From NCBI GenBank assembly GCA_012295275.1, contig CM022677.1, positions 25,355,621 to 25,380,620 of the forward strand: a stretch of 25,000 nucleotides of DNA, in the 5' to 3' direction. Below the pieces are notes generated by a model, which did not search any database, had not been told where the DNA came from, and was given only the letters and a program-made list of their open reading frames with translations. The position numbers were made by a program, and so were the translations under genes. Position 1 is the stretch's first letter, and each line of letters opens with the position of its first letter. This document shows, piece by piece, positions 12,362 to 23,389 of this stretch. The stretch comes from Chrysomallon squamiferum (lineage: Eukaryota > Mollusca > Gastropoda > Neomphalida > Peltospiridae).

Positions 12362-13290
12362 CGAAATTCAATTATATTAAATAGTAAAATTTCCGAAACA
12401 AGAAAAAGAAGAAAAATTACGAAATCAAACGCTGCGATATTTTAACAAAGACGACACACTATAAAAATACAATTACCTGAAATATAACTGAAGAAAAAAT
12501 ATATATATTATCGACATTTTATTCTTTTATATCTTTATAAATTTCCTTTATTTCATTTTCAATTTTTAAATCTCTTTTCCTTTGTTATTGCTTCTTCCAA
12601 ACTTATACATTTTCCATTTAATAATTTAATATTTGTTTTTTTTCATCATTTTATTCTTTTTTTTTTTTTTTTTTTTTTTCAGCTTTGACATTTAATATGA
12701 AATTATTATTACTAAACACGCATACAAAATTAAATCTTTCAAACAAGAGATAACCAAGTTAGCTATTTCTTTTTGTTATCAGACAATCCTATCAACAGAA
12801 CAACCTTTTCAGTACCACTCCCCAAAAACCAGTTAATTAATCTGTGCAACCTCACGTGACTATTGAACAATGACGTAGTCAAAACTCTTCTTTATCTGAA
12901 CATTTCTTTCTTTAGAAAATTTATTTTTAAACATGTATTAATAAAATAAAAGCTCTGGAAAATAATATGTTATTCATATCCGTTTTGGCTGTAATTTCCT
13001 TTTGATATTTGAAATACAATTATTTCGCTTATAAAAATAGCATAACGTCTTCCTTTCATCCTTCGTACTTTTATGAAATAAATATAATTTTGCTTTTCAG
13101 TACAAATAGGGAAAAGTAACCATTCCTGTAACTCTTCTGTTACCTGGTTTGCTTCTACTATTACTATAATGAAAGTAACAACATCAACTGTTATAACTGC
13201 TACTGTTATTAATATTGATATCATTACAACTACGGCTTCTATTACTACTACGACAAGAACTGTTATTGCTATTATCTTCTTTCTTCAGAC
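12359..13290. other. Non-coding AT-rich stretch with a poly(T) run
   Basis: Unique AT-rich sequence with a T run at about 12656-12679 followed by CAG. That resembles a splice acceptor, but no plausible coding exon follows. A decayed ACT/ATT triplet region lies at 13150-13270. Confidence 0.6.
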
Positions 13291-13345
13291 GAATCTCTTT
13301 TTCTGTCTCTCTCTCTTTCTTTATTTCTCTCTCTCTCTTTCTTTA

Positions 13346-13392
<47 letters not shown>

Positions 13393-13900
13393 CTCTATAT
13401 CTTTCTATCTCTCTTTCTCTATCTCTTGTTCTCTCTCTCTTTATTTCTCTCTCTGTCTCTCTTTTTATCTCTCTCTATCTATCTCTTATTCTCTCTCCCT
13501 CTTTCTGTATATCTTGTTCTCTCTCTCTCACTCTCTCTATCTTTATCTATCTATCTAACTATATATCTATCTACATATCTATATATTAACTGTTTGTCTA
13601 TATATAATCTGTTGATCTATCTATCCAGCTTTGTCAGTTTACTTCTTGTGTTCATTTGTATATATCTATCTATCTGTCTCTAGTTTTTAATATATCTAAA
13701 AATGTACCTGTGTATCTACCTGCCTATTTATGTCTATCAACACACACATACATACCAGTCTACAAACCTAACCACACCTACATATACAGTTACCTGTTTA
13801 CATACCTGTATATGAGTCACCCTCTACCTACAAATATATGTATGTATCTATCTATATATCCATCTATATATCTGTCTTTCTGTCTCTCTGTCTCTACCTA
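13291..13900. repeat. Degenerate (CT)n, (CTTT)n and (CTAT)n compound repeat
   Basis: About 600 bases of pyrimidine-rich satellite. TTTCTCTC units surround a pure CT core (13350-13388), then CTAT/TATC tetranucleotide units continue with decay to about 13900. Frames here are repeat translations. Confidence 0.9.
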
Positions 13901-14183
13901 ACTATCAAATGTTTATTAGTTTTTGAATGTTTGTATATACAGTATCTTTTTCAATTATTACCTACCTCTCGTTTGATATCCAATAGCCGTAATATTATTC
14001 GTTCATTCATCATCTATATAATATATCTAAAATATATATCTATATATCTATCTGTCTATCCGTTAAGGATTCATGATAGAATATTTTATTCTGTGTCATT
14101 TTTTCTTGATCAATGAAATCACTTGTCTGAAAACGATGACATCATAATCACGAATTTGACGGACGTAAAAATAATAAAGCGTA

Positions 14184-14214
<31 letters not shown>

Positions 14215-14215
14215 T
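13901..14215. other. Non-coding, ending in a long poly(A) tract
   Basis: AT-rich unique sequence with residual CTAT units, ending in an A run of about 26 bases at 14189-14214. A long genomic A tract could mark a retroposed element's 3' end, but no element body was identified upstream. Confidence 0.6.
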
Positions 14216-14661
14216 TAAATTAAAAAATCGACATACCGTAATCGATCTCGACAGAAAACGTCTTCTTCCACTTCCGTTACAAAACCGCTGCTTTGTTTTC
14301 TGTTACGCCGCATTTGCAGGCGACTTCAGTGAAGTAGTTAGTCATCGAGTAACGGTGGAATAACTAACACGGGACTTGCAGAGTTAGGGCGAGCGTGCGA
14401 GCGAAAGAACGAAGTCACATCTACGTTCCTGTATCGATGACAGTTCCAGCTATTTAGTTGAGAAAGGCTGTATGTCTTCAATAGGACAGGATTCTCCCTC
14501 GGTCTCGGATTTTGCAAAGCTCAGTGAATTTTCTTCTTTTTGATTTCCTGGTTGACAGTCTGAAACCGAGAGACGGTCATTGTGTTAGCATCATTTTAAT
14601 TCCGTTACTCGGAAATAACAGCAATTTTGATAGATAGATTATCTCAGGTTTAATCATATCG
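14216..14661 (+). promoter_or_regulatory. Presumed promoter and 5' leader of receptor unit B
   Basis: A less AT-rich, higher-complexity block with many CpGs (clearest at 14280-14450) lies directly upstream of the AAT repeat and the receptor B start. This is the expected place for the promoter and leader. No TATA box in a convincing position was seen. It contains two short upstream ATG frames, one of which is listed separately. Confidence 0.4.
14472..14543 (+). promoter_or_regulatory. Possible 23-codon upstream ORF in the leader of receptor unit B
   Basis: ATG at 14472 opens 23 codons (MSSIGQDSPSV...) closed by TGA at 14541-14543, about 190 bases before the receptor start. A shorter 6-codon frame starts nearby at about 14437. 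If transcribed, these could reduce translation of the receptor. Coding status is unproven. Confidence 0.25.
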
Positions 14662-14688
14662 AGATAATAATAATACTATTAATAAATA

Positions 14689-14729
<41 letters not shown>

Positions 14730-14734
14730 TAATA
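14662..14734. repeat. (AAT)n repeat abutting the start codon of receptor unit B
   Basis: AAT/AATA triplet repeat running directly into the ATG at 14735, with an AAC interruption near the end. It occupies the same relative position as the (AAT/AAC)n before receptor unit A. Confidence 0.93.
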
Positions 14735-15078
14735 ATGAAAGTTATAAAGAAGTCGATACTGTTTTCGCTATTTCTTGTCGTCTTCGTCGACTCGTGCAGT
14801 TCTAACGTGACAATTCCTCAGACAGACGCGAGTAAAATTTTCAAACTTGTTGTCCTGGCACCCAGCGACAACTCCAGAATGTTCTCACTGCAACACGTCC
14901 TGCCTGCCGTCTACCAAGCCATAGACTACGTGTACGACAACGACGTCCTCACAGACGTTCACCTGGACGTGAAGTTCGGAGAAACGGGCTGCAATGCCAT
15001 CCTGGCGCCGATACAAGCGTTTCGTTTTCAAACGCAGAAAGAAGTGGACGTTTTTCTGGGACCTGTTTGTGATTACAG
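14735..15078 (+). CDS. Natriuretic peptide receptor-like protein, exon 1 (receptor unit B, partial)
   Basis: Encodes residues 1-114 plus two bases of the next codon. Residues 1 to about 23 (MKVIKKSILFSLFLVVFVDS...) form a basic-then-hydrophobic signal peptide. NVT near residue 25 is a potential glycosylation site. The ANF_receptor-type ligand domain starts with IFKLVVLAPSD and contains the first-disulfide cysteines at residue 86 (GETGC) and residue 112 (GPVCDY), 26 apart as in unit A. The exon ends phase 2 at AG|GTAAGT. It aligns along its full length with the first half of unit A (VRPAVDIA against VLPAVYQA; KVDVFLGPPCDY against EVDVFLGPVCDY), so the two are paralogues. The ATG is the first in this frame after an AAT repeat. 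Confidence 0.9.
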
Positions 15079-15139
15079 GTAAGTTTTTTTTTCTTTATTT
15101 AACTTTTGCTGTTTGATTTTTCTTAGCTATTGTATGTTC

Positions 15140-15595
15140 CTGATACTGGTGCTGCTGGTGCTGTTACTGTTGATGTTGCTGGTGTTGTCGTTATTATTAT
15201 TATTATATTCATTCTTGATTCCTTATTTATTTATTTATTTTATTTTATTTTTATTTATTTATTCGTTCGTTCGTTCATTCATTCATTCTTTTCTTAATGG
15301 ATTAATTTATAACTAACAGACAGATACTACAGACAATATTATAATAAGTATATGTATATAATAATAATAATAATAATAACAATAATCAATAAATTAATAA
15401 ATAGTACTAATAGTAGTAATAGCAGTACCAGTATTATTTGCAGGAATAATAGTGGTAATAATAGTAGTCACAGTCGTAGTAGTAGTACTAGTAGTAGTAG
15501 TAGTAGCAGCAGTAGTAGCTGTTGTAGTAGTAGCAGTAGTAGTAATAGTAATTGTAGTAGTAGTTGTTGTAGTAGTAAGAAATTGTTGTTAGTTC
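15140..15595. repeat. Intronic repeats: (GTT/CTG)n, (TTTA)n, (AAT)n and degenerate (AGT)n
   Basis: A GCTG/TTGCTG patch at 15146-15190, TTTA/TTCA units at 15224-15290, AAT at 15358-15382, and a long imperfect AGT/AGC triplet array at about 15405-15580, which reads as Ser repeats in one frame. Confidence 0.9.
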
Positions 15596-15798
15596 GCTAA
15601 AATTGTGACTTTTATATCATAACCAACCGATTGTCAGCTTTGTTTGATTCTACAGCCTTTCTCGTATTTAAATAGTCGCTGTTGAGTTTTAAATAACATG
15701 ATTTACGAATAGCGTTATGTTACAACCTGGTTCAGTATCAGTGTAAACACTCAGTTGACAGTTGAAGATATGGAAATTCATCTGTAATTACAGCAGTG

Positions 15799-16063
15799 TG
15801 ACGTAATTGCAATGGGATGACGTTATTACAATAGTCTGCCTCGCATCAAATTATAATTATTACGTCATAGCAATAATTACCTTACGTCACGCAATACAAT
15901 GGTTTAAAGACGCTTGCATGTTACGTAATTGTAATGATACGCAAAAAGTCCAATTTATATGCAATCGTTGTAATTATCTGAAAGCCTTCGATAAAGAAAG
16001 TGAAAATATAAAAGTTGTTTAACATTAGCTGTCCCACGACAAAGTGAAGTATTAATTACGTAA
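15799..16063. promoter_or_regulatory. Cluster of six ACGT-(N)-GCAAT-type motifs in the intron
   Basis: Six bZIP-type octamers occur in 265 bases: TGACGTAA (15799), TGACGTTA (15818), TTACGTCA (15860), TTACGTCA (15882), TTACGTAA (15921) and TTACGTAA (16056). Each is followed at a nearly fixed distance by GCAAT or a close variant (ACGTAATTGCAAT, ACGTTATTACAAT, ACGTCATAGCAAT, ACGTCACGCAAT, ACGTAATTGTAAT, ACGTAAAGCAAT). TTACGTAA is the known PAR-bZIP/E4BP4 consensus and TTGCAAT-type sites are C/EBP-like. This may be an intronic enhancer or a decayed tandem repeat of about 20 bases. The function is inferred, but the motif density is directly visible. Confidence 0.5.
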
Positions 16064-16199
16064 AGCAATCCGACATTGGAGTTTAGTTATACAAATTCTT
16101 GAAATGTCACATTTAACTAACATATAAAGATGTTACATCTTCAAATTCGTTGCCTGAAAATCATTTTCTGACAGAAATGTTAGTAAATGAAATGTCTTG

Positions 16200-16351
16200 T
16201 TGTTTTAATAATAGCAGTAGTAATGATGATGACGATGATAATGATGATGATGATGTTGATGATAATAATAATAATAACAACAACAACAGCTACTACTACT
16301 ACTACTAGTACAATACAAATTATAATAATAATAATAATAGTAGTAGTAGTA

Positions 16352-16384
<33 letters not shown>

Positions 16385-16460
16385 TAAGAAGAAGAAGAAG
16401 AAAACAACAACAACAATAACATCAACAAATTCAACAACAATAACAATAATATCTTACATC
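16200..16460. repeat. Trinucleotide repeat mosaic (GAT, AAT, AAC, ACT, AGT, AAG)
   Basis: Successive blocks of different triplets: GAT/ATG, AAT, AAC, CTA, AAT, AGT, AAT, AAG and AAC. They suggest repeated slippage and drift of one trinucleotide locus inside the intron. Confidence 0.92.
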
Positions 16461-17036
16461 ATTTATAACAATATCATTCATAAATAAACTAACTGTCTAA
16501 ACTGGGAAGTTTAATGTAAAGCTATTACAAACAAACACATTTGCACACGAACAACATTTGATAAATCTTTCGATTCTCCATTAAGAAAAAAAAAACCCAA
16601 AAACGAAATCGGACAAAAGTTTAATGCATTCAATAAATCTTCAATTTCTGACCGTTTCATTCACTCAAACCATTTCTGTCTGCATTTTGTTAGAAGCAAG
16701 AAAAATAAAATTTTTCAAGAAATGAGGACAATACATTAATTTTCATCACTACAGGGTTCCAGTCTTGAATCTGTCTAAACTGTGACAAACTCCTTTTTAC
16801 CATTTGTGTAAATAAAATCAACTAGAAAATGTTTTCAAATTATTAGATGTTAGAGATTTTTTTTTCTATTGCACTTTTCATTTTAAATTCTACAACTATT
16901 AGCATATTGCATCTTTATTGCAAAAAAGTAAATTGATATTAATAAATAAATGACAGTTTAGATCAAAGAAGAGGAAAATAAAATATTATATTTTTTTTTT
17001 TCATTTATTAGTTGTAATTCTGTTTTTTTCTATAGA
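16461..17036. other. Unique AT-rich intronic sequence
   Basis: No motif or coding potential was recognised. Short A runs (16587-16595) and T runs (16858-16865, 16990-17001) are present. Confidence 0.6.
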
Positions 17037-17262
17037 TGTATTTATTTATTTATTTATTTTGTTTTGTTTGCTTGCTTGCTTGTTTGTTTATTTATTATTA
17101 TCTATTTACATACGCATTTAACTATGTATCAGTCTATTTCTATACATTCATGCATGGATACATACATATATACTCATACATACGTACGTACATACATACA
17201 TACATATATATATGTGTGTGTATATGTATGTATGTATGTATGTATATGTGGATGTGTGTGTC

Positions 17263-17307
<45 letters not shown>

Positions 17308-17308
17308 C
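17037..17308. repeat. Compound (TTTA)n, (ATAC)n, (GTAT)n, (GT)n, (GA)n microsatellite
   Basis: TTTA at 17040-17059, TTGC at 17067-17083, ACAT/ATAC at 17157-17208, GTAT at 17221-17248, GT at 17255-17280 and (GA)n at 17280-17308. It lies inside the receptor B intron. Confidence 0.92.
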
Positions 17309-17521
17309 TATAATTAAATTTGACACCTAAGATCATTCTTCTTTCGTTCTTTCATTCATTCATTCCTCTATTTTCATTCATTCTATTTCTACTGTCTTCT
17401 TTTCGTTCATACATCCCTACATTAGTCACTTACCTTTCTGTATCGTTCTCCTCTTTAATCATCAGTTTTACTCATTTTCATATACCTGTATTTAACAATT
17501 TCGGCTTTATTCTGATTTCTA

Positions 17522-17549
17522 ATTTTTTTTTTTTTTTTTTTTTTTTCAG
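17522..17549 (+). other. Polypyrimidine tract and splice acceptor of receptor unit B exon 2
   Basis: An uninterrupted run of more than 20 T followed by CAG. The exon frame begins directly after the AG at 17548-17549 and restores the alignment with unit A. The extreme length of the T run may vary between individuals and could affect splicing. Confidence 0.9.
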
Positions 17550-17926
17550 TTTGGCGCCTGTTGCTAGGTACGCGCCATATTGGAGTCTGCCGGTCATATC
17601 TCCCGGTGGCTTCGCGCACGATTTCGGGGAAGACAAGCGGAAACCGCAAGCGGAATACCCTACGCTCACACGAATTAGTTCCACGTTCAACACCTTAGCA
17701 AAGTTTGTTGTGGACGTGTTTTGCGAATGGAAGTTACTCCGAGTGAAAGTCATCTACGACCTGTCCGGCATGTCGAACGTCATGCCCAAATTCTGTTACT
17801 TAGCAACGTCGGCCATCGTCGGCCACAGCAAGAGGCAACGTCTGAACTACGACTTTTACATCTACATTCCCGACATACACAGCATCGACAACGTCTTAAC
17901 AGACCAAGTAGGCAAGGACAACGGTG
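17550..17926 (+). CDS. Natriuretic peptide receptor-like protein, exon 2 (receptor unit B, partial)
   Basis: Completes the split Ser codon and encodes about 125 further residues (protein residues 115-240). It opens with LAPVARYAPYW, the conserved NPR core after the GPVCDY loop, followed by SLPVISPGGF, a TLTRIS segment, a hydrophobic helix (FNTLAKFVVDVF), RVKVIYDLSG and Cys197 (FCYLATSAI), which matches Cys186 of unit A. It ends in phase 1 at GTG|GTAAGT, aligned with the end of unit A (QVGKDNG against EIGKEFA). The later exons are not recognised in the window. Divergence from unit A is considerable (SPGG for TAGA; an extra short loop before the TRI segment), so ligand preference may differ. 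Confidence 0.9.
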
Positions 17927-17932
17927 GTAAGT
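17924..17932 (+). other. Splice donor of receptor unit B exon 2
   Basis: GTG|GTAAGT, phase 1. The position and phase are homologous to the donor that ends receptor unit A exon 1. Confidence 0.85.
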
Positions 17933-18168
17933 GAAATTTGTATTAATAAACAACAACAGCAGTGAACAAATAAAGAAATGAAAATGGTTTATGGTGAAAT
18001 TCGTTTTAATATTTGGATATAGTTATTACAGTTGTGTATTCATTATAATTAGTACGTTTTAACAGATTCCGAATTTGTTGATAATATTTATTATTTATCG
18101 ATCTAATTTGGACAATTGCAAATTCAAGACGTAGAAGAATATGAGTTTAATTTCATAATTTTAAACGA

Positions 18169-18245
<77 letters not shown>

Positions 18246-18559
18246 ATGAAAAAAAGAGACCGATCACATTAACACGAAGGAGAAAATTAAAAATAAAAGA
18301 AGAAGTTTCAAGAATTTCTTGAAACGTTTCTGATGTAAAATGCCAGATATGTGGTATCACCGAATTTTGCTTTTATTTCATTTTCTTGTTATTACGAGAT
18401 GGTCACGTTCAATCACGATAATTTCAGAGTTGTCAACGCAAGCTGAGAAGCAAAGATCGAACAACTCGTAAAAAATTGTCATCACAGTTTATTATGATCA
18501 GTTTACTTTAACAGCTTTCAGATCAGGAACGTCCCCTCTCAGTCTGTATTACCAGTAAA
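17933..18559. other. Presumed intron 2 of receptor unit B, with (GA)n
   Basis: AT-rich unique sequence with a pure (GA)n tract at 18174-18241. No continuation exon was recognised. Confidence 0.65.
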
Positions 18560-18714
<155 letters not shown>

Positions 18715-19707
18715 GTGTTTATATATGCCTGTATCTAAAAATCGTTTCTCTCTCAATTAGTCTATCTCTCACTCAAAGACATTAACACACACGTACACAG
18801 ACATACATACAGACAGAAACTTTTAATTTATTTTATTTTAATAATTTTTGTTGATGTATTTATTACTCAATGTCGCTTATGTCACAGAGAAATAATCATT
18901 CCTCTGATTTCATTTCAGTTTTTCATCATCACATTGTTACCATCATCATAATCATCAAAAACAGTATCATCCTCGTTATAATTAATAACAAAACTCATCG
19001 TTATCATCATCATCATTGTCATCACATTATTGTCATCATCATCATCACTATCACCATTATCGTTTCATCTAATACTTACTTGTTTGACAGTGAGATATGA
19101 GAAATGTTTATAAATCAATTCAGACTCTTAGGTTCCTAGCTGTATTGACTCCAATGTCGATAATTTAAAGAGAAACTTTAATAGGCCGAGAAAAAAAAAA
19201 ATATATATATATATATAAATATCACATAAATATATAAATATATGTCTCTTTTTGTCGTGTATATATGAGAGGTTAATAATGTTTGCATCCGAGATGTCTG
19301 TTTGTAATGCAGTAGTTTGATACAGAGCTTCAGGATGTACTATAAATAATGCAAGTAATATGTCACAGGAAGAAATATTTAGATACATACACAGATACAT
19401 ACATACATACGTACCTGCATACGTCAATAATACGTACATGCGTACCTGCTATATAATACACAATGTATACATACATTTATACAAATATATTTGCACAACC
19501 ACATGCACACACACAGACACACAGACACACGCACACAACATCCACATACAAACAGGTACGTGCACATATACAGATACAGAAACAGAAATAAAACAGTACC
19601 TATATTTTCTTACATTCTCTTGTTATTGTTTGTTTTTGTTTTTTTCTGGTGATTTGCTTTTGATGACGATAACAAGTGAATACGTCATTTCCGTCAGTGT
19701 CGTCATT
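18715..19707. other. Non-coding with CAT-, TA- and CA-type repeats
   Basis: An imperfect ATC/CAT triplet array at about 18924-19065, an A run with (TA)n at 19189-19217, ACAT/CATA units at 19380-19412 and CA-rich sequence at 19505-19545. The intervening sequence has no convincing exon. Confidence 0.65.
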
Positions 19708-21235
<1,528 letters not shown>

Positions 21236-21425
21236 AAATATTTCACTTTCAGTACACGTCATGGTTTTGTTTAGAATTCACCTAGCGGCGGTAAGGAACG
21301 GTAACTCGAGTCATTCAAAACGATATCAAAAGAACTCGTTCGGTTTCAGTTGCATCGTTATTTAACTAATTACCAGAGGCTCTTGTACTTGGATGGCTTC
21401 TCCGATTCATTTACCTAATTATCTT
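21236..21425. other. Unique higher-complexity block, possibly regulatory
   Basis: A compact non-repetitive segment with several CpGs and two homeodomain-type TAATTA cores (AACTAATTACC at about 21365 and ACCTAATTATC at about 21413). It stands out between repeat tracts. There is no open frame of note. Function is inferred weakly from composition. Confidence 0.25.
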
Positions 21426-22080
21426 CTCTTCTTTTTTCTTTTTCCTTTCTGTTTGTTGTTTTGTTGTTTTGATTTTTGATTTCAATTTTTCAAATGTTTC
21501 TTTATTTATTTATTTTTTTATTATTGTTATTTATTTATTTGTTTGTTAATTAATTAATTAATTAATTAATTAATTAATTAATTTATGTATTTATTTATTT
21601 ATATGTGTGTGTTTGTGTGTGTGTGTGTGTGTGTGTATAATTTTTTGTCCTTTTCCTTTACTTTCAAATTCTCTTATGGATTCACGCTAAAATAATTTAT
21701 GTCTATCATTCTTTCTCTTCTTTCTTTCTTTCCTCCATTTCTCCAGTGTCTTCTTTCATTTGCACTTGTATTCACTTCATAAATTTACAACAAACTTTAA
21801 AAAGAGAAATAATGAATGGAAAAGACTAGACATGCAAAGATACAGACAGACAGACAGACAGACAGATAACAGATAGCCAGATAAACAGACAGAGATAAAC
21901 AAACAAAAAGAGCACACAGACAAAAAGGATAGAAAAAAACAAAGATATAAAAAAATGGAGAAAAAGAAAAAAATTGTTATTTTGTCGTTCATTCTCTTTC
22001 TCTTTCTTTCTTACTTATTTTTTTATTATTATTATTATTTTTTTTTTTTTTTTTTTTTTTTCTTTTTTTATCTTTTTTTA
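21426..22080. repeat. Simple-repeat block: (TTTA)n, (TTAA)n, (GT)n, (GACA)n, poly(T)
   Basis: TTTA/ATTT at 21500-21545, AATT at 21545-21582, GT at 21603-21637, GACA at 21844-21865, and ATT leading into a T run at about 22024-22062. The unique interludes are short. Confidence 0.88.
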
Positions 22081-22333
22081 AGTGTTTCCTTTAAATACCA
22101 GAAGTCTCGTGACGAGAGATTTCAGAACGAGATTTTAAACGCAGTTGAGAGAAAAAAAAATGCTTATCGTCGTAAACAGTTAATGAAAAAATGTCGACAA
22201 CGACATTAAGCTAGGACAAATGGAAAAATTTTTCACATTAAGGGACATCATGCTGGCACTTAGCAACACGATAAATCTGGATACGTTCAGTAACGTCGAT
22301 GTGCTGGAAAATCCAAGCAATTTATTTCTTTAA
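22081..22333 (+). other. Short coding-looking fragment, unidentified, possibly decayed
   Basis: Two overlapping + frames have balanced, protein-like composition. One (about 22081-22209) reads through charged residues (NEILNAVERKKNAYRRK). The next frame (22187-22333, with an internal ATG at 22220) gives 48 codons including FTLRDIMLALSNTINLDTF before TAA. A frameshifted remnant of a transposable-element or cellular gene is one explanation; chance is another. I do not recognise a family. Confidence 0.2.
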
Positions 22334-22652
22334 TGGCTGTTTGAAAACTTTCCGTGTTTCTGTGAAAGACACGAGTATCAATCTGTTACAGTTCACAACT
22401 CGCTGATTAATTTGTTTATAAACAAAAGGTTTTTTTTTTTTGTTTGTTTTTTTTTTTGTTTCACTAAGGTTTAACTCAGTACACATAGGGCTTTTTTAGT
22501 TTGTGTTTGTTTTTAAATTTAAGATTTCTTTTCGTCGATTTTTTTCTTTTTTTATTCTGTTAAATGCTCGCGTTCTGATTCTACCTCCGTCCTCAATCAA
22601 CGTTGAATTTTTTTTTGTTTTAATTTTCTAGTATTGCTATGTACCATTTGTC
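22334..22652. other. Unique AT-rich non-coding sequence
   Basis: T runs occur at 22429-22442 and 22448-22458. Nothing else was recognised. Confidence 0.6.
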
Positions 22653-22653
22653 A

Positions 22654-22685
<32 letters not shown>

Positions 22686-22889
22686 TGTTTGTGTGAATGT
22701 GTGTGTATGTGTGTTTGTGTGTGTTTAGAGACACGTATGAAACAGATAGACAAGTTTCATTTCTCTTTCTGCCTCTCTGTGTTTATCTGTGTATTTTTCA
22801 TAATATATCTAAAGCACATTTCTCGCCGTCCCACTTTCTGTCTTCAATCTTTTTATCTCTCTCTTTGTGTCTTGCTCTCTCCATCTTTT

Positions 22890-22982
<93 letters not shown>

Positions 22983-23069
22983 CTCATCTTTCTGTTTGTT
23001 GCATATATAGGATCTTGAGCCGACTTCTTTTCTCATTCTCTGTTTAACAGAATCCTGCTCTTCTCTCAC

Positions 23070-23152
<83 letters not shown>

Positions 23153-23240
23153 TTTCTCTGTTTCTCTCTCTCTCTCTCTCTCTCTCCCCTTTTCTCTGTT
23201 TCTCTCTCGCTCTCTCTCTCTCTCACTCACACACGTTCTC
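22653..23240. repeat. (GT)n followed by two (CT)n blocks
   Basis: GT at 22653-22727; CT (with TTTG and TGTC interruptions) at 22858-22985, including a pure core at 22892-22970; a unique gap; then interrupted CT at 23070-23225 with CCTC, TTTC and CACT breaks. Confidence 0.95.
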
Positions 23241-23389
23241 TCTCTTTTTTTTCTCTCCATATTCCTCTGACGTTCAATGTAATTAACCAAAACATATCTA
23301 CTCATAAATAAATTCATTAATCTCAATTTTTTCCACCTGCCTTTACTTTTACTCATGTATACACACACGTGATTTACTGACAAGCCCGA

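Larger units (their letters stand above)
15079..17549 (+). other. Intron of receptor unit B (2471 bases, phase 2)
   Basis: The donor GTAAGT at 15079 and the acceptor at 17549 (a T run of more than 20, then CAG) join GPVCDY to LAPVAR. The codon rebuilt across the junction encodes Ser. The fused reading CDY-S-LAPVARY aligns with the uninterrupted CDYAAAPVAR of unit A, which gives strong support to both boundaries. The intron contains several simple repeats and an unusual motif cluster, listed separately. Confidence 0.9.

Noticed and set aside
12656-12685. Poly(T) followed by CAG resembling a splice acceptor
   Set aside because: The sequence after it has stops and AT-rich non-coding composition in all frames, with no similarity to a receptor exon.
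21253-21290. Possible 38-base micro-exon (TTTCAG before, GTAAGG after) as a continuation of receptor B
   Set aside because: The splice-like signals could arise by chance, and the 13-residue translation does not resemble the next conserved part of NPR ectodomains.
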